Assembly: GCA_025201765.1 (NCBI GenBank)
Contig: MU623377.1
Location: forward strand, 124,001 to 188,000
Length of the DNA: 64,000 nt
DNA from: Daldinia sp. FL1419
Lineage: Eukaryota > Ascomycota > Sordariomycetes > Xylariales > Hypoxylaceae
Reading direction: 5' to 3'
Below the pieces are notes generated by a model. It saw only the letters and a program-made list of their open reading frames with translations. It was not told the origin of the DNA and searched no databases. The translations under genes and the position numbers were made by a program. This document shows, piece after piece, positions 57,287 through 64,000 of this stretch. Numbering within the stretch: position 1 is the first letter of the stretch; each line of letters starts with the position of its first letter.

Positions 57287-59341
57287 TTAGGGAGCTTCTT
57301 TGCCAGAAGCGTCAGGTATTGTAAGTAGAAGTCGGTGGCTTGTTCCGGCATCTACGTCCGTAAGTTCCAGGTGTTCAATCGAATCTCCAGCGCGACCAGC
57401 ACCCTGGTCCTCGGAATTGATAACGACCTGTTCTGACTTATCGCCTTGACCAAGCTCGACCGGTTTTGGGGTCGACTCAGATTCGCCAGGTGTGACGGGG
57501 TCTATGGTTTTTGACTTATTTTCGTCGATCGAAGACCTGTTTACCTCTCTACTATTTCGAGTAGGTGCCTCCTCGACTGCGCTGGAATGCACATGGCTAA
57601 TAACCGGGACAACGCCGCCTCCTATGCGGCTCCAAAACATTTGGTCCCGTAACCGAACACTCTCTTCCCAAGCGGCCCGTTCCGACTCTGGATCTTCTGC
57701 GCGCCAGTGTCCGTCTTTGACCATACGTAAGAAACCGAGGAAATCGCAGGTTGACCTGACACGATCCAAACAGTATTTACAAAGGGGATATCGCTGGGCG
57801 GAATCCGACTCGCTCGTCCGGAAACGATGATTTCGCAGGTGGGGCTCGTCCTTACGAGCCTCGCCGCAAAGCGAGCAAGGATAAAATTGAGGCTTGCTAA
57901 TAGATTGGAATGGTGAAGTTGTAGGGACTGGTTCTACGACAAGGGTTCCCTCGGTCATAGCATTCAGGACAGACCGGCGCGCAAGCCAAGAAAGACCCGG
58001 TGCTGTATCGAGACGTAATGTTGGCTCAATGTCTTCAGCCAGGACTCTCTTATAGAATTTGGTATCTTTTAGGGGTGGTAATGGGGCCAAAGAGGCGGTG
58101 GACCCTGCGCTAAGAACCGAGGCAGGAGTATTCGGTGTTTGGGGAGATGCATTGGAGCTTGGTGCTTCAAAAGTAGATAAAGAAGCCGTTGACGAATTCG
58201 ATGGAGCTGAAGCGTGCCTAGAAGTGAGGCCAATGAGAGGATTAAGCCCACTATAAGATCCAGACGAGGCGCGGCTATTAGAAGCTCTCTTTGACGTCTG
58301 TATTAGTGTTACAAAATCATCGTAAGCGTGTAGATCAGTCCTCAACACCGGATGTAAAAGGTGCGGAAGATTCGTTGGATATGTAGGAACAAGCTGTTCC
58401 GCGGCGGTATGTGGGCCGCCTTCAGATATTTGAGTATCGTCGTCCCTCGATTCGAATTTACTAAGTCCGGGAGATGAAGGCGCGGTGCCACTATGATCAT
58501 CGCGTTCGAGCGTCATTTGCTCCATGACAAGCTTAAGCTCCGCTAGTTGCTCTTGCTGCGATTTTAGGAGGCTTTCGGTATCAGCTAATTGCGCTTTTAA
58601 TTGTTCGTTTTTTCGGTGGAGGGCGTCTTGTTCCTTCTTAGCATCCTCTTTAGCCGTAATGACCATCCTGTTCGCTTCTTCAAATAAGGAAACTGTCAAC
58701 GTCTCGAGCTCCTGTTCGATTTTCTTTTTATCTTTTTCGACTTCGGCCCGTAATCTCTTCTCCTCGACAATGCGCGCAAGTAGTTTATTCTTTTCGATTT
58801 CGACATTTTTGCGCTTAACCCAAACATCTCCAGATAATGTTTCCTGTTGCCGCGCTACTATCGCCTCTAGTTCTCTGACTCGTTCTCGGGAAGCCTCTAA
58901 ATCCTGCCTTGTCGCCGAAAGCGTATCGTCGAGGTTGGTTTGATGATTGATTGCGTTGATGAGCTTCGTACTTAACGTGGCAACCTCTTGGTCTAAGTCG
59001 GGATGAAGATTACTACTCGCGATAGACCCGGCGCGCGTTCTCGGGTCGGGAATAGTACTATGGTCCTGGTCATCCATAAGAGAGCTCTGCGATGTCATCC
59101 TCCTAGGTTCGGGCACGTTAAGAGAATTGCCATTGGTCGACGGTACCATCATCTCGGTGGCTATGTTCGACGAAGATTGGGATTTAGCCGGTGATCTTGA
59201 CCGGGAGATAGCAGACGGAGACATGCTCGAAAGCGATCGAAAATGGCCGAAGGTACGCTGCGATCCGGGGCTTGGACTCCGGTGCTGCGACCAGGCGGCG
59301 ACGTGGATGAAGCTGCGCCAAGGCATGTTAGTATCGCACAT
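57287..59341 (-). CDS. SEC2: Rab guanine nucleotide exchange factor SEC2
   Basis: Exchange factor for the Rab GTPase Sec4 on secretory vesicles, needed for polarised exocytosis. The open frame gives 684 residues. A Ser/Pro-rich N-terminus leads to the Sec2 coiled-coil domain at about residues 120-270. Its GEF core is recognisable as KRLRAEVEKDKKKIEQELETL, then TVSLFEEANRMV. A Ser-rich linker follows, and a C-terminal region with CxxC pairs (FYPCSLCGEARKDEP, PLCKYCLDRVRSTCDFLGF) in the style of filamentous fungal Sec2. The start is uncertain. The first codons, with TACTAAC then a CAG acceptor at about 59330-59309, look like the end of an intron whose donor GTAAGT lies near 59476. In that case the leader is spliced and translation probably starts at Met 40 (59224), giving 645 residues. 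Confidence 0.88.
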   Translation of the reverse strand: MCDTNMPWRSFIHVAAWSQHRSPSPGSQRTFGHFRSLSSMSPSAISRSRSPAKSQSSSNIATEMMVPSTNGNSLNVPEPRRMTSQSSLMDDQDHSTIPDPRTRAGSIASSNLHPDLDQEVATLSTKLINAINHQTNLDDTLSATRQDLEASRERVRELEAIVARQQETLSGDVWVKRKNVEIEKNKLLARIVEEKRLRAEVEKDKKKIEQELETLTVSLFEEANRMVITAKEDAKKEQDALHRKNEQLKAQLADTESLLKSQQEQLAELKLVMEQMTLERDDHSGTAPSSPGLSKFESRDDDTQISEGGPHTAAEQLVPTYPTNLPHLLHPVLRTDLHAYDDFVTLIQTSKRASNSRASSGSYSGLNPLIGLTSRHASAPSNSSTASLSTFEAPSSNASPQTPNTPASVLSAGSTASLAPLPPLKDTKFYKRVLAEDIEPTLRLDTAPGLSWLARRSVLNAMTEGTLVVEPVPTTSPFQSISKPQFYPCSLCGEARKDEPHLRNHRFRTSESDSAQRYPLCKYCLDRVRSTCDFLGFLRMVKDGHWRAEDPESERAAWEESVRLRDQMFWSRIGGGVVPVISHVHSSAVEEAPTRNSREVNRSSIDENKSKTIDPVTPGESESTPKPVELGQGDKSEQVVINSEDQGAGRAGDSIEHLELTDVDAGTSHRLLLTIPDASGKEAP

Positions 59342-62300
59342 AGGAAAGACTAGATCATGAAAATGATATTCTCGGTTTTAAGTGATCGCAGTAGGATAAC
59401 TCAAGAACAACTATAACGACCTAAAGCTATGCGACTCTAATGATATTGAGCATGCGGAAAAATAACTAGAACTTACGACTCCAGCTTGACGGCTGGGGGA
59501 CCACGAGGTCCAAAAAACAGCGCAAGCCTCTAATGTGATTTGTGGAAAGAATAAATATTACAGCGATAATGGCGGAATAATAAGATTTATTTCGAAGACT
59601 AATGTGGGATTTCGAAGGTAAAAGAACGGTTCATGAAGCCGATATCGTACTATTATTGGGGTTATGGTAAGACTTATGTCGTAGAACCTAAGACCAGCTG
59701 ACCATCGGCAAAGAGTATAGTACAGTATAGTGCCTAGGTAGGTAGGATGTATAGAGTTGTATATGCGTAGATACGTAGTCGAGACTGGAATTTCTCTTTA
59801 ATCAGCACACAATATCTCAAAAGCCAAAGTTGTGAAAACGGCCAGCTATAATAAGACCAGCCAGACACTCTACACTAGGTAGTTGGCGAGCTGGTGGTAT
59901 AGAGTAAAAAAGAAAGGAAAGATAAAAGTCTCTCGGTGGACTCGGCAAGGCAATGAATGAATTAGAAGGATTTGGGGATTAGCGTTAAAGATAGAGCGAT
60001 TGAAGCGAGTGAGGAGCATATAGTAGTAGTAGCCTCTCTTGGTTGTCTCCCATGTGGTAATGGCAGCTGCGGAATTTGGTAGGAATCAATGACAGGCCCA
60101 GGCGCTTGCGAAAAGTACCCAACCGACTTATCCATGTAAGTGGGCAGTGGGCAGTGGACATGCCGACAGGGGGGGTAACACCAGCCTAAAGCAGAACCAA
60201 GGTGGCGGCCGTATTGTCCAGGGGTATCCTACATAAGTAGATGTACAAGTATGGAATAAACTGTACCTTTTTCGGGGGTGTAACCGTGATCGTAGGTAAA
60301 CGCTATTTCGTCTCTCCGTTCCCTTTTTTTTTTTTCGTCTCCTTTGTTCGCGAAAGTTTGAAATAAAATAAACCAAAATAAAATAAACTCCCCCTTTCTA
60401 TGGAATGAAGCAAGACAGTTCCCGATTAAATTCCAGCAAAACAAAGAGCAAAGCGACCGATCAAATAAATCGAGTAATAGAACAGCTAAATAATCTAGGA
60501 CCAGCGCTAGACCACAATTCGAGAGGATTATTTGGCGTTGGTGTTGGGTGTTGATTGTACAAAGGTATGCGACACGAGGTAGTAGGTAGTGGTGTTGGTG
60601 GAACGGTTAATTAACGAGCGCGGTTTGAATTAGGAAGAATTAGGATGGGTAATAGGTAGTACCAAATAGTTAGTAAGTTCAAGATTTGTACAAATTGAGG
60701 TAGTAAATGGTAGGCTACTTTGTACTGCGGCCGCCACCACCTTATTAGGGCCGACCCTTAGTAAGACCTTGGGAAAAAGATCGAATAGAACATTAGGAAG
60801 TTGCAATTGAAACTCCTGGAGATCGTTGTTGAGTTAGGTAGGTGCGACGCAAGGTGCGCATTCAACAAACGGAACAACTTATCGGAGCGGATAAGGCATG
60901 TGCGTCCAGGTAGTAGGTACCTTTCCCTTTTCCATTTCGCGCTCGCAAGTTGCGTGGGGCTCGTGGGCAATTGCGCGGGCCGACCTTACCTCATGGTGCT
61001 TCCATAGGTAAGTGGAGAGTGCATTTTTAGATGTACCTTAGGTACTTTTATTATGCAAATTTGTCATTAGAACATTGGACACCAGAATATTTGAATAAAA
61101 GCAAATATAATGCAATCTATGTCGTCATTGTCTTTCCGCATACAATTACCACAGAACAGAATATCTATCAACATTTACCTTGCATGCATTATGGGATTGG
61201 ATACCCAGTACAATTCAACCCATGACTAGTTCAATGTTCTTACCAGTTTCGTTTGAATTGAGTTTATGACGAAACCTTGTTTTTTTGTTTTTTGTTTTTT
61301 TTTTTTTTTTCGTTTACCCCATCGTCGTCATCGTCGTCCCAAGCGTCGTCCTGGTCGTGGGTTCGCTTACCTACTTCCAAGGTTTTAGGGAAAACACGAT
61401 AATCGCAAATTTGGATCGTTGTACAGTCCTAACCCCGCCATCATACGTTGACGCAGATATTCTTGCTAACGAAATCGCTATCGATGATCAACATATGCAC
61501 AGTGTATGTAAAATCTCACCGTGGCGCCGCCGATTTTTTGCAGGGCACACGGCGTTTCACTGACTCGGCAGGCTCCGTATAACACTAAAAAGGAAATATT
61601 AGACCCTTGGCCCAAAGAGACCAAAGAGAATATCTACTACATATGTACATAAAGCTTACTATAATTTTTCCCGCCTAGGCGGATCCTTTCCAGGACCGTC
61701 CAGAAGCTAATCGGCCCCCCTCACCCCAGGCAAGGCCACGGTAGGCTTAGGTTAGAGCTTTCCTAAGACGCATGCAGTTGGGGACCTCGGAACGAAGAGA
61801 GAGATCTTTGGGATCGCTTTAGCAGCTTAGGTTGCCTATCGTATTGACCCCTGTCGAATTCTTCAGCGCTTATACCTTTCACACTACGAATTCGGTCCTC
61901 GTCCGATGCTCCTCACTTCGTGTTCCCACGTGCCACGCCGCTGGCCGTCAATTTACAAATTGAGAATGACAAATATGGTCAGAATCGGCTGCAGATGAGG
62001 GGCCAAGATAAGTCCATTTGCTTGCAATACGACATTTTAGCGAAGCAGCCTTATCAACTATGTTTCCTCTTGCATATAATAACTTACTATGTATAAGCTC
62101 CAGTTAACCGATCGTCAGGACGTTGTCATCGAAGTAGAGGTACTTTGCAAAAGTTTGCGGTACAACATGATAGTATGGACAGTCTGACAGTTACCAGCAA
62201 CTCTTACCTAGGATCGATCATCCAGGGGCCACGGATCTCCCATAGCTCTGCTACCATCCTTCAAAGAGAGCCGAGAGAGCCTCGACCTCGAGCCTTGAAC

Positions 62301-64000
62301 TACCCTAAAGAGATCCGGCCAAAACGCATGGAATCTAGCCCGGTCGTGAAGCATCTTTATCCGCCTGATCTCCGGGTCCGTCTGTGCGTTCGCCTAAAAC
62401 GCGCATCTTTGTATTTCTGCGGGGAGCTTCGTCATTCCTCCCAATCCACAACGGGAACAGCTTTGAAGACGATTAAACTATTCCTTTTTCTACTTGCTTG
62501 AAAACATAGAGCCAAGGTTCGAAAATCTTGGCCACTCTCATATCACCCCAAGGTACTGTGATGGCCCCCATTAAACGTCTCCGATTCCTCTCCCGTCCAG
62601 TCACCCGCGCAGTCAGACGGAACGTTGGGTAGTAGCCCGCTGCACGCAATCAATTTTATCATTCAGGCACCACGACGGGAGTGAAAATCCGCCAGCATGT
62701 TTGTCTCATCATACAGGTAGCCAATAACTAGGCCCATGGCGTTGTCCAAGTGTCAAAGACGGCTGTTTGTCCTCCCTACTATGTAGGTCTTTCATAAGTC
62801 TATCCAGACCTATGAATACACAGATGACAAGTCGCATTCCCCATCCGGTCTGTAAGAGAGGACCGTGCGGGCATTGAAAGTGGGTAACATCCCGTTCCCA
62901 TGTGTGAAGGCGTTTCAAAGATCAAATCTGCCTGTATCTATTTCCGGACGGCTACCTTGGCAATCTGAGACCTTCGCCCACTATCTTCCCCATTACTATC
63001 ATCCGCATTTCGTCAAGTTCAAACACGATAAACCAGCAATCCCAATCTATTCTACTCCGTTTGCGCCTCTTACCAGATCCTAATATTTCATCCCCTTCAC
63101 AGCCACCGGCATCGTCAGTTAGCACGCATAAGTATGCCGCCCACCGCGCCGCCTTTTCTATCCGTCACCACTTATCCTTACCAAACCAAACATACACCTG
63201 GCTTGTTAGTGCAACACATCAGTTCCACGTTCCACTCAGGGGCAACGTCATCCGGCTATCTGCACCTAATTAGCCTCACTTCTGGGTTTTCACGTGGGTT
63301 CCAGATCTGCCCGTCTGTTCCTGCGTCTACTGGCGAACCTAATCTAGTCCGCTACTTCGGGAGCAGGATCGTTTGGGTTTCTACCGCTTTAGCGGTGTAG
63401 CTTAGGTATGCGGGATGCGCGTCGTAACTTACATCCAGTGGATGTGTATGCGTGGGGGCGGTAGGTAATAAACGCAAGACGCGTGGAACGCGTCGGACAG
63501 TATCCGAAATCAATTCTAGCAGCAAACGGTAGGTTGAAGCAACTCGATACTCTGTCCAGGTATACATTTGATATGCAATCATCTCTGGATGTAGGTTCGT
63601 AGATATTAGTAGGTATTTCCGCCCCAACTTAACATGCAGTGTCTTGGTGATGGTGATGGGGCAATTTGCGCGGTGCTCTGCTAGTATACAAAACTAGATC
63701 TTTTTGTCAAATTCACCTACTAACCTTCAAGACAACGCCCTATCCGTAATGCATGCACATGTCGCTTGGGTTAGGTACCTATCTAGCTAGCTATCATAAC
63801 TCAGGCAGAGATATTCAAGACAATCCGACACAGTATCAGCCAGCCAAAGAGTGGCAACCCGTGGGATAAATAGCAACGGCGAATCAATGTTATGTTGCAG
63901 TCTGTTAGTAGTTTTTCCATTGTTTTATCGCTTCTATCCCGCCATTCTCCTCCGGTAGACCCTCCCAATCCAGCTCCCGAAACCATCCGGAAGAGAGAAG
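59342..64000. other. Right-end intergenic region, no supported gene
   Basis: About 4.7 kb. The left part is the SEC2 promoter and leader. Elsewhere frames of up to about 118 codons (for example 62145-62501 and 63134-63400) lack coding character or recognisable motifs. Simple sequence includes T-runs near 60327-60337 and 61278-61311 and a GTCGTC-rich stretch at about 61323-61356. No tRNA-like B box with matching arms was found. A gene may begin just beyond the right edge. Confidence 0.45.

Noticed and set aside
62145..62501. 118-codon plus-strand frame near the right end
   Set aside because: No recognisable domain and no support from context.
1..64000. CRISPR array, bacterial operon, insertion sequence or phage structure
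   Set aside because: No regularly spaced repeats, no prokaryotic gene order; the sequence is clearly fungal nuclear DNA.

Overview
The window is a piece of a filamentous ascomycete (Pezizomycotina) chromosome, most likely a sordariomycete. Genes carry short introns (about 50-140 bp) with GT..AG ends and CTAAC/CTGAC-like branch sites. Protein families are typical of the group, and intergenic DNA is rich in short AGGTA/TACCT motifs and microsatellites. No bacterial, organellar or viral features were seen.

Layout. 1-2407: no supported gene. 2408-20169: a compact block with ribosomal protein L21 (-), ribosomal protein S9 (+), splicing factor SLU7 (-), DNA polymerase zeta REV3 (+), the SMP-domain lipid-transfer protein NVJ2/TEX2 (+), COX13 (-) and AP endonuclease APN2 (+). 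20170-25533: a 5.4 kb interval with no intact gene, holding a decayed minus-strand gene, the 3' end of an LTR retrotransposon, a hairpin, and a very AT-rich tract bounded by a direct repeat with a RIP-like mutation pattern. 25534-34743: SLA2 (-), CIA30 (+), a possible small Cys-rich gene (+) and APC5 (-). 38413-48973: a ferric reductase (+), LEU4 2-isopropylmalate synthase (+) and importin beta KAP95 (+). 51250-54237: an 11-exon Zn2Cys6 regulator of the CTF1/Far family (-). 57287-59341: the Rab exchange factor SEC2 (-). 59342-64000: no supported gene.

Main point. APN2 and SLA2, pointing at each other, with COX13, APC5, CIA30 and the L21-S9-SLU7-REV3-TEX2 set nearby, are the classical frame of the sordariomycete mating-type (MAT) locus. 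MAT genes would be expected between 20170 and 25533, but I see no intact HMG-box or alpha-box gene there. What remains is a gene relic with two in-frame TAG codons plus transposon debris. This suggests a MAT locus that decayed, was invaded by elements, or moved elsewhere, and it is the observation most worth checking.

Coding regions were rebuilt by joining exons at visible splice sites. Each join was checked for frame and for continuity of the expected family sequence. No searches could be run.
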